From Diospyros lotus (Eukaryota; Streptophyta; Magnoliopsida; Ericales; Ebenaceae), in assembly GCF_014633365.1 (NCBI RefSeq), contig NC_068341.1:20504339-20568338 (forward strand): a stretch of 64,000 bases of DNA. The letters are read 5' to 3'. Shown one piece after another: positions 46,995 through 58,900 of this stretch (its first letter is position 1; every line of letters starts with the position of its first letter). The notes beneath the pieces are model-generated. The model did not search any database, was not told the origin of the DNA, and was given only the letters and a program-made list of their open reading frames with translations. Both the position numbers and the translations under genes were made by a program.

Positions 46995-49900
46995 TCATCT
47001 AAACTGAGATCCTGTTGCCTTGAATTGGTAATTTGGTCTCTTCACCTCAAGCAAACCACTGTCACTAACACTCCCTTCAGCGGTGCTATCCTGCATTTCA
47101 GGGAACTCCTTTTTCCATGAGTTCAGGGGGATAAGATAACTATCATCCTTAGAGTTCTTTCTCTGCTCTTCAAGACGTTTGAGGTTTTCAGATATCTCAT
47201 TAAACGTTTTGTTTATTTTTGAAATTCCCCTTTCAACTGGCTCCACAACATGTGAGACTGTGAACCTCATATCATCTACAATCTAGAGAATACCACAGGA
47301 ACAGAGCCCAGAATATAGGAAAATTAATTAGAGATGGGGCAAGAAATACAAATGTAACTAAAGATAGCAAAGTTCACAGAACTTACTATTCCACCACTTC
47401 CAACAACAACATCACAAACGCTCTGGGGAAAATTCAGACGCTTCTCTCTTTCATCAGGACGAGAATGGCGTATTATTGTAGATCTTTCACAGTCTTGAAC
47501 CTCCTCCGGATCTGGTGGTGCTCCCAAGGATGCATAGTCAGTCATTACGGCCACATTACGCACACATCTTTCTCCACGCTTATATGGTACGGCTGGAAAG
47601 ACATAAAGGTGGACCACTGCAGCAACACCCATCTGTTTGACAATTTAACATCACAAGCCTCCAAAGCATTCAATATGCATAAGAAATGGACAATTTTACA
47701 GTACAGTAACGGGGGAACAGAACAAAAAGATAAACCAGAAATGAAAAACAAATTAAGAAAAAACATAAATCACATTATATTCACAGAACTTCACATATAG
47801 AGACTAGTTTAACCTATTATTAACACACAGACAGGTTTTTTCTTGCCGCCATTCACAAAGGAGAGGGAGGACGATTTTCCAACTTTCAAAACCTGTTTAG
47901 TATTTACTACCTCCTTTATGCGCTTTAGCATTGTAGAAAACCGTGTACAAGAAATAGAAACAGTTAGACAAAATATAGCAGTTTTATTAATTATACAGTT
48001 ATTTGTAATATACAGTTGGACAGTTTTTTCAGTTACCATTTATAATATAAATGTGTCCAATCCAAATAATAGGCAAAAAGTTTTATAGTCCAAACTTCTT
48101 CATCGTATCAGAGCGATGAGATGGAGAGTTCAGCAAGAGAGATAGTTAGAGAGAGAGAGAGAGGCGAAGACAGTGAAGTTCTTTCTTGAGAGAAAACCCA
48201 CTGCCATCATTGGCCATTGCCCATCTCCTTCATCTTTGATCAACTCCATCTTTGCCCGCCATCGCTGCAGCCACAACCGAAACCAAACAAGGTAGTGATC
48301 GTCCTCCAAGGCCAATTCGTTGTCCGAAAGGCCATCATCATGTGGTCATTTGATGACGACACTCGCAATTGCCCCTACAGTCATTGGCCTCGCCAAATAC
48401 CCTAAGAAGGTGATTCGCAAGACTTAGCTAAGAAGACCACTAAGAAGTCTCACATCAAGGCATTCATCAAACTCGTCAATTACAACCACATCATGACTAC
48501 TCACTACACTCTCGACGTTGATCTCATGGAAATTGTAACGATTGATGCTTCCTAGTCCTGCAAAAAGAATAAACACATCAAATTAAAGCCTAATTAGCCT
48601 TTGGGAGATCCCAAGACTCTAATCTAACCAACCCCCTCGATGTTTTCGTCATTCCTTTCACCTGTCCTTGGCGTGGAACTCTACCTTTGTACAAGAAGTC
48701 TCGCTATTTCCCATCAAGGGGATCTCATAGTCATATAATATAGAGGAGGAGAATCAATAAAATCGTGGAAGAGGAAATGCCGACACTTCTTTCGTCCACA
48801 CATTTGCCTTCAAGCGATTCGCACACAAGGCTTTTCTGCAATCAAACAAAAAATCATGGTGGAATGTGGCCTACATGCAAGATGGTACAGTCATAGCCCT
48901 AGCTGTTGCAATTAAAAGTGAAATTCCTTCAAAAATTTTGAAAGAAGGGGTTGTTGTCAGCAATATCTTCAGAGGAACTAAAGGATGATGCTGGTGTAAT
49001 ACCAATAAAATAAATCCACTATTAGTGAAGACAAGTTGGAGTAAATGTCATCCTCCACAAGATGGCACAAGAGATTTGGGATACCACGAAGGAGAAGTAT
49101 TCTGATCCTGAAGAGATAGGAAGTTGGAGTAGATGTCATCCTCCACAAGATGGCACAAGAGATCTAGGATGCCACAAAGGAGAAGTATTCCGACCCGTAA
49201 GACAACATCAAGTTGAAGTAAATTTCATCCTTCACAAGATGGCACAAGAAGTCTAGGATGCCGTAAAAGAGACGTATTTCAACATTGAAGGCATAGCAGA
49301 GGCGATGTCAAGGAGACCTCTAAACTACCCAATATCTTAATCGTCTGTCATGTCCCTAGGAGGATTAGAAGGGTAATATGGAGATAGAGATATAATAAAT
49401 GAGTAGTATTGTAATAGGCTTATATTAGTTTGTTAGGAGATATTTGGTTGTTTGTTAGGAGCACATGGGTGCTGTTAGAAATTAGTTAAGGGACTACCTA
49501 TGCCTATATAAGGCTATGTAAACGGATGGGATAGGATATGCTGAAATTGATATTGAATCTCTGATTTTCCTCTCTACATTTCTCTCTAAATCTCCCTTCT
49601 GTTTCTCTCTATTACTCTCTCCCTTTCTACTGATTTCTTCCCCCCATTTCTGCTCCATTTCCTCCTCCAATCATTCTGTTATCAGTTCTATTTCAATTAT
49701 GACTTCTTCCCCAATTCAATCCCTCCCCAATTACTTCTTAAACCTGTTATAAACTCTAGGTTCATGACAAATGGTATCAGAGCAGTCAATCATTGGCTGT
49801 CGATTTGATTCCAGTTAAGGCGACTATTGTGAGGTGAGCTGTTTCCCTTGGCGATTGTGGTAAGGCGAATCTCGGCAGCGAGCTAGCCAGACGAATTTCG

Positions 49901-52900
49901 ATTGGGACGGGGTTACTGCTTTTGGACGCAGGTAATTTCCAATGAAGGACTCTCGATGATGAAATCTGGTGAGACGGTTCGAAAGGGAAAGGTGAAGTAA
50001 TTCTGACGATATAGGCCGCGATTGTCAACGATCTAGGAGGGAAGCAACATCCGACCAATTCTCAAGGAGTTACGTGATTGAGGCAGCAGGGCTTGAGGCG
50101 ATTCGAGTGGTCCGGTGAATTCAACAGAATTGGTAGTCCTAACCATCTAGGAGCGAATCAGGCTGAGCACTTCAATTCTGGAAGCCATAGCCGAATCAAG
50201 GCTATCGCATGTGGGATCCGAAGTATTAGCGATTCAGTGGGTGTTGTGATTTAGACTCGGGAGTGGGTGTAGCGATTGAACTCCCAGTGAGTTGCTGTGT
50301 TTTTGGGAATTGAAAGCGATCACAAAATTGGCTGGAGCAAACAATTGGAGCAGTGAATTTCGCGGGTGGATTTGATCAGCAATTCAGTTGCAAATCAGAG
50401 ACACTCCTATCTGAATTTTGAAGACGAAGACGACTATTGAATCTCGGAATTGATTCCGAGGCACGAGGAGGTGAGATACGGCCACGATTCTCGGCAACCC
50501 AGGCGAATTCAAGGAGCTGCCATCTGCTAGTGGTCCTCGGCCCAAAAGGTCGTGACTGGAGTGGGTGATGCGGGTTGGTCGGACGACTAGAATGGGTGGC
50601 CAGAGGTTGACGCGAACGGCCAGGAGGTCGCGACTGGCACAGGAGTTCCAAGCTATCACGGTTGTGCAGCGGGTTTCAGGCGATCGTGGTTTGGTCGGTG
50701 ATTGGGCAGAACCTAAGGAAGGAAGCGTTGATGCATCACTGGTTGGGTTATCATTGGCAAGAGGTTCGCGACTGGAGGTGACCGCAGGTAGAGCGAAACC
50801 GGAGGAAGGAGACGAAAGGCTAAGCAAAATTTGTCGACTGATTGGGTGCGAAGCTTTCCATTAGAGAGAACAAGTCTGACCGAACCTAAGGAACAATCGC
50901 TAAACATCGACCAGTGCGATTCAGTCCAAAGAAATTTCCAACTGAGTTAATCGAGTAGAGTCTTGGCCTCCAACTCCTTCTGCTTGATTTAATTGAGTGA
51001 AGAATTGAAGGCGAGGCAGACCCAGCTCTTGGTGGGTTTCGTTTGAGGCGGATTAAGTCTGGGCGACTTCTTGAAGCAGTGGGGGAGGTGGCCCTCATTA
51101 GCCATAAGCTGCAGATTCTGTGTGAGAAGTGGATGCTCGTTATTGTTGCTACTTAAGGCTGTGAGCAAAGGGAAACAAGGGTTAATTTCGACTTTGAATT
51201 TTGGTTAGCTTGTTCGAAGAAGAGCGGTATGTATAGAACCCCTATCCCTTGGTCTTCCAAGTGTCATGTTCGTGAGATGTCGGCTATGGGGTCTCAATTG
51301 CAGCCGAAGGATGCTGCATTTTCAATGGGATGTCCTGCTCGTGAAGCCTTGGGAAGCAGTGCACGTAGGAGACCATTGGAGCCTCAATTGCTGCAGATGA
51401 ATGCCTTATTTTCAGCTGGAATAGAGCTTCAATGGCAGCCAAAGAAGGCTGCATTTTCAGTGGACAGCAACAAGGATAAGCAGCAATATAGCTGGAAGAA
51501 TCAAACATGGGGAGAAAAGTTTGAGAATGAGTCTAGCCGAAGGGACAAAGGAACAAACAGTGGGATTCATGAAGAGTGCAAGGAATTTGGCCGTATGTTC
51601 CGTGAGAAACTACAGGAGTTTGTAATGATACTAATCAAGAAGTATTATTACAACTTTCCCATTGAATACTTCGATGATTATCGCGAGAGTTTTAACAAGG
51701 AAGAATTCCTAAAAGTGGAGCAGCTGAAGGAGGACAGCCTTGCTGAAAGTAAATCCTTGGTATACTCCAGCTACCAGCAAGTAAAAGCATTTCCACTGGA
51801 GGAGGCCCCTATTGAAGATATGAAAGGGTCTAAACATACTACTCCCTTGGTCTTGGCTATGGAGAAGGCTGAGGAGTACATGGAAGAAAAGATTGGGAAG
51901 GAGAAAGTGGAGGATGACACTCAATCAATTGGCAGTCTCTCAAGCACTGCCACTAGTGCTGAGACTCCTGATGCCATTGATCTCTTGAAACAGCAAAATA
52001 AGGAGTCTAAAGAGAAGGAACAAAGGATTGCATCGGGCACCTTGCTTGGAACATCCCACATGTATGTCATTGGCACGGGCACGCAAGACAAAGCAAAGTT
52101 AACATTGCAACCCAAAGAGTTGGAGGATGGGGTTGTAGGATTGACAGCGCATCTGGAGCAATGGAGGACGCAAAAGGATAAAGCGAAACAAGAGGAAAGG
52201 AAGAAAGGGAAGGACTTCTTTGTTGAAGGGATCGAGACCCTTGATGTTTTGCTCATTCATGTTTCCATTGGTGTGGCAGCAAGCCATAATGCTATTGCTG
52301 TTGAGGAGAAAGAAAAGAGATGGCAAAAGAAAAGTGAAAAACAAGATAAGAAGAAGGAAAAATGAAAAAAAAAACACTGGGTGAAGATGGGCATTGAATA
52401 AAGAAGCAACGGTTAGGTGGTAATAAGTTTCTTGGGGACAAGAAACATTTCAAGGGGGGGGAAATTGTCATGTCCCCAGGAGGATTAGAAGGGTAATATG
52501 GAGATAGAGATATAATAAAGATGTAGTATTGTAATAGGCTTATATTAGTTTATTAGGAGATATTTGGTTGTTTGTTAGGAGCACATGGGTGCTGTTAGAA
52601 ATTAGTTAAAGGGCTACCTATGCCTATATAAGGCTATGTAAACGGATGGGATAGGATATGCTGAAATTGATATTGAATTTCTGATTTTCCTCTCTATATT
52701 TCTCTCTAAATCTCCCTTCCGTTTCTCTCTATTACTCTCTCCCTTTCTACTGATTTCTTCCCCCCATTTCTGCTCCATTTCCTCCAATCTTCTATTATCA
52801 GTTCTATTTCAATTATGACTTCTTCCCCAATTCAATCCCTCCCCAATTATTTCTTAAACCTGTTATGAACCCTAGGTTCATGACATCGTCTAATCAGATA

Positions 52901-55900
52901 TTGATAGTAACTCAACATGTTCAAAGTAACCTAAATAGACAGACACTTCATAAAGAAAAAAATTGAAGGTGGACAAGGATCTACCGAAGGCTCAATTTCA
53001 AGATGTGAAAATCTAAACTAGGCTTCCTTAATATTTATAACCTAACTTGAGAGGGCACGTAGTAAAGACAATTAGATTGTTAGACAAAACATAGGAGTAA
53101 TTTCATTAATTATACAGTTATTTGCAATATACATTTAGGTAGTTTTTTTCCTGTGTGTAACTATTTCCATATTTTTCTCATTGAAACTAGGGAAAGAAGT
53201 ATAACATGATATTGTGTGGCAATAATTGCATGAACCCCTTCTTTTGTTCATATGATTGTTTTGGAATACCATGTGATGCTATTACTATTACTATAAACCC
53301 ATGCTCTTTGTGTAATACCCCAAGAGCCCAGAAAATGGTAGTATATATCGAGGATAAATAAGGAAGAAAATAACACCAGCTAGATACCTTTTGGCCTGAA
53401 TGGAGCCAAAGAACTCATGGGTTAAGCGTGCTTGAGTTAAGGAAGCTTAGGGATGCGTGACCCCCCCTGGAAAATTCACGTATGCCCATCAGGGTAAGTT
53501 GTTCTGATCCTTCATATCGCTCGATGCGGGATGTTACAGGTGGTATCAAAGCTGAGCCTTGGAGAAGGCGGTCCAATGAGGGCGGGGAGTGACGCCGGGG
53601 CTCGAGGGCCTATACAAAGAGCCGCTTCTGGCAGGCTTCTAGGATGGCAGCCTCCAAAGGGAAAAAGATATGGGACCAGTTGTAAGGTCACATGACGAGA
53701 ACGTCATGTGCTCGGAGGGGGGGGAGGGGGGGAGAATGTAATACCACAATAGCTCAGAGAAGAGTAGCATATATCGAAGATAAGTAAGGAAGGAAATAAC
53801 ACTAGCTAGATACCATTTGGGCTGAATGTAGGCAAAGAACTCCCGGGTTAAACGTGCTTGAGCTGGGGAAGATCAGGGATGGGTGACCCCCTGAGAAGTT
53901 CACGTATGCCTATCAGGGTAAGTTGTTCTGCTCCTTCCTATCGCTCGATGCGAGATGTTACACTTTAATTCTGATGAGAGTTTTTAACTAACATTAACAC
54001 ATTGCATGAATTTCTTTTATTTATATAGTTATTGTATAGATTGTATTTTCTTATGCATTTTGGGAGTATGCTATTTAGGAATTTCTTTGCTAACAGCAAC
54101 TAATGTTAGCCATAGATGCACTACATCCACCCAATTTGCAAGGGAGTTGCTCACCCCATGTGTCGACCAACACACATGACTTATGTGTCAGATCTTAAGA
54201 TCTAGCAAAGCTAATTCAGGTGAAATTCAAGAGAAATTAGAAGTAGAGAGAGAGAGTTAGGTAAAGAATCGAGAGAAAGGATGAGGGAGAAAATGAAAAG
54301 AGGGAAAAGATGCAATCTTCAATTGTCTGGATGATTGCCCATCCCTTACAGCTAGCCTTTTATGGGTGTACCTGGTTGTTCTTCAGTTATTGTAATTGAA
54401 GCTCAACAAACAAAGCAACAGCCAGGGCATCTAACCGAATTACAACAATATGCAACCCAATTACAGTATTACTCCTATAATATCCTAGGGCCATGACAAA
54501 TCCCCCCCCCCTTCTTAAATGACTTCTTGTTTGCAAGGTGTCAAAGCTGGCTACAGATTGGTGGATCAACCGAGACAAGCCTTTACTGCCTTATTTATCC
54601 TTCTTTCTTCCTTTCTCCTATGCGCTTCTTCATGGGACAGTCAAAGAGTAGTAGTGTTTGCAACCATTGAATGTTCTTCCTCCGTCTTAGTTTTGTCTTT
54701 AAACTCGACAACCTGAATCGAGTGTAGCTGAGCCTGTGGAATCTCTTTTTGTAATAATTTCTGCCACGCTTCTCCATCCATCATCTTACAGCCACCGATT
54801 TCTTCCTGGAGAACAACCTTTTTTTTTCACCTTCTCCCTTTCCTTCTTCTAATTCTTCCATGTGTAGTAGCAGTCTCCGACATTGGTAGTCAGGACTGAA
54901 TTTGTCTCCACATTTAAAGCATAACCTTAACTTCCTTCTCTTTTCCAAAGTAGAAGATTTAGTCGTGTTGGAGTTAGGATAATTTTGAGATGTCCCTTGA
55001 TTTCTTTCCACTTGTTGACTAAACGAAGGCTAGACTTCCATGGAGAATGTGTACTTCTTGACAATCATTCCCAATGCAAGTTCTTGGAGCTTGTCTTTCT
55101 CTGTAGCCTACTTGACGGTGATTGGTTGCATCATCTTCACCGTCAGCCTTAGTTCATCGTTCAAGCTGCTAATAAAACTGGACACAAAGTAGGGTTTTTC
55201 CAGGGTCAAGTAAGAGAGTTAACAATGATTTCAATTCTTCAAACCTGATTAGATAATCATCCACTACACCTTCCTGTTTCAATTTATTGAACTCCTATAC
55301 CATGTCTGTCATTGCTCTTTCACTTAAGCGAGCACAAAATTCTTGCGCAAATTTATGCCAACTCAATTCTGACCTTCCGTTGATCCACCCCTAAAACCAT
55401 GCATCTGTCACGTCGTTAAAATACGCCGCTGTCAGATTTACCTTGACTTTCGACAATATGGTAGTAGTGAAAGCACCTTTCACAACATCGGATCCACCAA
55501 CATGACCTGCCCCCTTCGAATGCCAGTATTCCCAACCTCAACATCCTGTATAACCCCCTCTAGTGGAAGCCCTTGCTCCTGCCAAGATTAGAGTCGTAAC
55601 TGCTCTCGGGGGAAAATCTATCTGTTAGTAAACTCGCATCGGGCAACCTTGAAAATAGGCTTAGAATAGTACTCAATTGCTGGCTGAACTCGAAAAACCC
55701 CTCCCTGAAATTAGAAACATCCTCACGAACATCGGTAATCTTAGCGTTCTTCTCTACTGACATCATATCTCTAGTCGCCGTGTTCTTAGCCCTACCACGA
55801 CTCACCTCCTCCTTCGTTTGACGGAGCCCAAGTTCCACCATCTCAAATTGACCTTCTAGTTGCTCCTAAGTTTGGTGGAGGCCAATCTCCATCATATCCC

Positions 55901-58900
55901 ATCGAGCTTCCAATTGCTTCATTCTTGTTCCTCTTGCCATGCCTTCGCTGATTGCTACCTCCAGTTGACAACAGAATGAACCACCTTGTTCGGCCTAATC
56001 AACTATCTTGACGGCACAGCCGCCACCTTCTATCCCCAATTTGGTGTGGGAAATCCTACACCAGTTGCAACCAACTTGGGTTTGCCCATGTTGCCTCAAA
56101 CTTGCGTCCACTTTTCACCTTTCTTCTTGCCAAAATCTCAGATGCAATTGCTGTGGATCCACGTGATAGGCTACTGAACAATATTTCTAATTTGTATTGC
56201 AAATATTGAAAGGGATTACTCCAGAAGATGTGAAGAAGACAATGAAGGATAGGCTTAGGGAATGAATTTCTATAATTAAGATGCTTACAATCAAAATGAA
56301 ATTGAAATGAGTTCGTAACTAATTTGTCTAGGGAATTACAATGCTGAAAATAACGAGATGAATGAAGATAAAATGAACATTCAAGAGGTCCACATTCTCC
56401 TTCAAAACTTTTGCATAATTCTCATGCCTTCTACTGAACTTGTTTCCCTCCATTTATAGGTTGTAAGCTCTTCCCATTCTGCCTCTTAACGGAATCTATT
56501 GCTTGCACATGCACCAAGTGACCTCCTCCAAATTCAGTTTCCCTATTCTGCCCTTGTTGCTTCTTAAGTCTTTGGTATGTGAAATGTATTGGATGCCTAT
56601 CAATACTTCCCCCCACAAAACTCACCTTGTCCTCAAGGTGAAAAGTAGGGAACTGTTGCCGTAGCTTCTTGTAGGGTTGCCAAGTGGCTTCCAAAGGTGG
56701 CATCCCTTTCCACTGTATGAGTACATCCATGCCATGAAGGTTATTACTAGTTCCCAGTCTTACTCCAAGTACTGCCTCTGGCTCCACTAACATCTCTAGT
56801 TCCTCATTGAGCTGGCTAGGTATATCAGTGAGTGCCTACATCACCCCGTTAGCCTTGCGTAATTGGGACACATGGAAGACTGGATGGATGTTGCAAGTCG
56901 CGGGAAGGGCAAGCTTGTAAGCAACTTGTCCAATCTTCTTCTCAATAGCAAACAATCTGTAAAATTGTGGTGCCTACTTTTCATTAGGACGTGAAGCTAA
57001 TGTCTCGAGGTGATAAGGCCTGACTTTCAAGCAAACTAGGTCATCAATTTCAAATTGAACATCCCTCCATTTTAAATCAGCCCCCTTCTTCATCTGAGCA
57101 TGTGCCCGTAGCAATTTGGCCTTTAGTTCTTCCAGTACCTGGTCCCTTTCCACTAGTTGTTGTTCAACTGCTGACACTAGGGTAGAACCCTTTTCGAATC
57201 TCAATAACACCGGGGGTTCGCGCCCATAAACCACCTAGAATGGAGTGATCTTGGATGCTATATGGTAAGACTACTTATACCACAACTCATCCCACGACAA
57301 CCAACTAAACCAGGCTTTCAGTTTTGTAGACGCAAAACAAGGTAGGTATGTTTCCAATGTTCAATTTAGTACCTCAAACTGCCTGTCTGATTGGGGGTGG
57401 TAGGCTGTACTTCGGCAAAGCTTCGTGCCTTGGAGGTGGAATAGTTCTTCCCAACAGTGGCTCATGAAGATCTTGTCCTGGTCAGACACAATGGACCAAG
57501 GCACCCCATGAAGTCATATCACTTCCTTCACAAAAAGTGTGGCTACACTTCCGACATTAAAAGGATGCTTGAGCCCTATGAAATGGCCATACTTGCTCAA
57601 TCTGTCAACCACAACAAATATAGTGTCCATATTTTCGAATTTGGGCAAACCTTCAATAAAATTCATGGCTACATCTTCCCACACTTGATCTGCGACAAGG
57701 CTTGATATTTATGCTTTTGGCAAATGGCACATTGACTAACATAGTGATGAATATCTTTCTTCATTCCAACCCAATACACATTGGTTGATATTCACTTGTA
57801 TGTTTTTAGGAACCCTGAATGACCACCGGAGCTCTCATCATATCCCTCTTGGAAAAATAAAGGGATCAACGTGGATCCTTGAGGTAAATATAGTCTGCCC
57901 TTGAACAAGAGTTGATTATGGATCCATTGATAGTCGAGTTTGGTAGAGGGATGACGTTGGATTTCTTGGATTATTTTCTGCAATTCTGAGTCTGCCTTAA
58001 CTTCTTTAGCTAGTTGCTCTAGCTAAATCACTATAGGGACAATCATAGCTAAGAGGGCAGCTAAGTGGCTGACCTTAGAAAAGGCATCCGCTACCTTGTT
58101 TTCCAACCCTAGTCGATATTAGATTTCGAACTGGTAACCCATTAACTTCAACAGCCATTTCTAATGCTCTGGACTCACCAACCTCCACTCCATCAAGAAT
58201 TTTAAGCTCTTCTAATACGTGCGTGTTATAAACTTCTAGCCCAATAAATAGTGCCTCCATTTCTGGACAACAAACACTATTGCCATCAACTCTCATTCAT
58301 ATCATATATAGATTTAATGCGACCACTAGGGTTGAGGGCATGACTATAAAAGGCAATGGGATGATGCTCTTGCATTAATACAACCCCCTAAACTTGATCT
58401 TGAGGCATCCGCTTCTACCACAAAAGGCTTAGTGAAGTCGGGTAAGGCAAGTACTGGTAAGGACACCATAGCCATTTCAATTGCTGGAAAGCTTTCTCAG
58501 AGAATTCATCCCAAAAGAAGTTTTTATGCAACCTCTCTGTAAGAGGCCAAGCTAACTTCCCATAATCCTTCACAAACCTTCTATAATACCCCGTAAGTCC
58601 CAAAAATCCCCGTAATTCCTTTAATGACTTGGGACTTGGCCAATTGAGCAAAGCTTGAACTTTGGACTGGTCGGCAGCCACCCTTTTGTGTGATATGACA
58701 TGGCTAAGATACTCCCCCTCTTGCTGCCCAAAATGACATTTTTTTTCCTGTTTGCATAGAGTCGATTTTCAGCCAACACTCTCAAGACCCACTGCAACTG
58801 CCACTCATGTTCCACCATGTCACGGCTAAATACCAGAATATCATCGAAGAAAACCAACACAAATCGCCTCAACTGTTCTTTGAAGATTTCATTCATTAGG

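Larger units (their letters stand above)
49346..52885 (+). mobile_element. Complete non-autonomous LTR retrotransposon (LARD-like), 3540 bp
   Basis: LTRs lie at 49346-49769 and 52466-52885, bounded by TGTCATG and CATGACA. The 5-bp target duplication TCGTC is perfect at 49341-49345 and 52886-52890. The primer site TGGTATCAGAGC lies at 49772-49783, complementary to initiator Met-tRNA. A polypurine tract (CAAGGGGGGGGAAAT) lies just before the 3' LTR. The internal 2.7 kb has no recognisable gag, protease, reverse transcriptase or integrase, only one long ORF near the 3' end. The LTR pair differs at roughly 15-20 positions plus two short indels. Confidence 0.95.
47961..53155 (+). mobile_element. 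Old, truncated Copia element carrying a host gene fragment
   Basis: A degenerate 5' LTR stretch at 47963-48040 matches 53080-53155 (shared ATTAATTATACAGTTATTTG). A primer-site-like CGTATCAGAGC lies at 48104-48114. The right side, 52940-53070, reads as the end of a Copia RNase [11 protein letters not shown], then after a frameshift [10 protein letters not shown], then a purine-rich GAGAGGGCACG. Between them lie a ribosomal protein L27 fragment and a repeated gag piece. Most of pol is missing. A 3.5-kb LTR element (49346-52885) split it later. LTR limits are approximate. Confidence 0.65.
53311..53962 (+). mobile_element. Cassandra TRIM retrotransposon, 652 bp
   Basis: LTRs lie at 53311-53538 and 53737-53962 (TGTAATACC to GATGTTACA). 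A Met-tRNA-type primer site TGGTATCAAAGC lies at 53541-53552 and a long polypurine tract at 53713-53736. Flanks CTTTG and CTTTA are a 5-bp target duplication with one change. Each LTR contains 5S-rRNA-like sequence with A-box and C-box promoter elements, the hallmark of Cassandra. The 198-bp internal region is non-coding, as expected for a TRIM. Confidence 0.93.

Noticed and set aside
50376..50864. 147- and 99-codon ORFs in the LARD-like element
   Set aside because: Overlapping on opposite strands in non-coding internal sequence; no motif.
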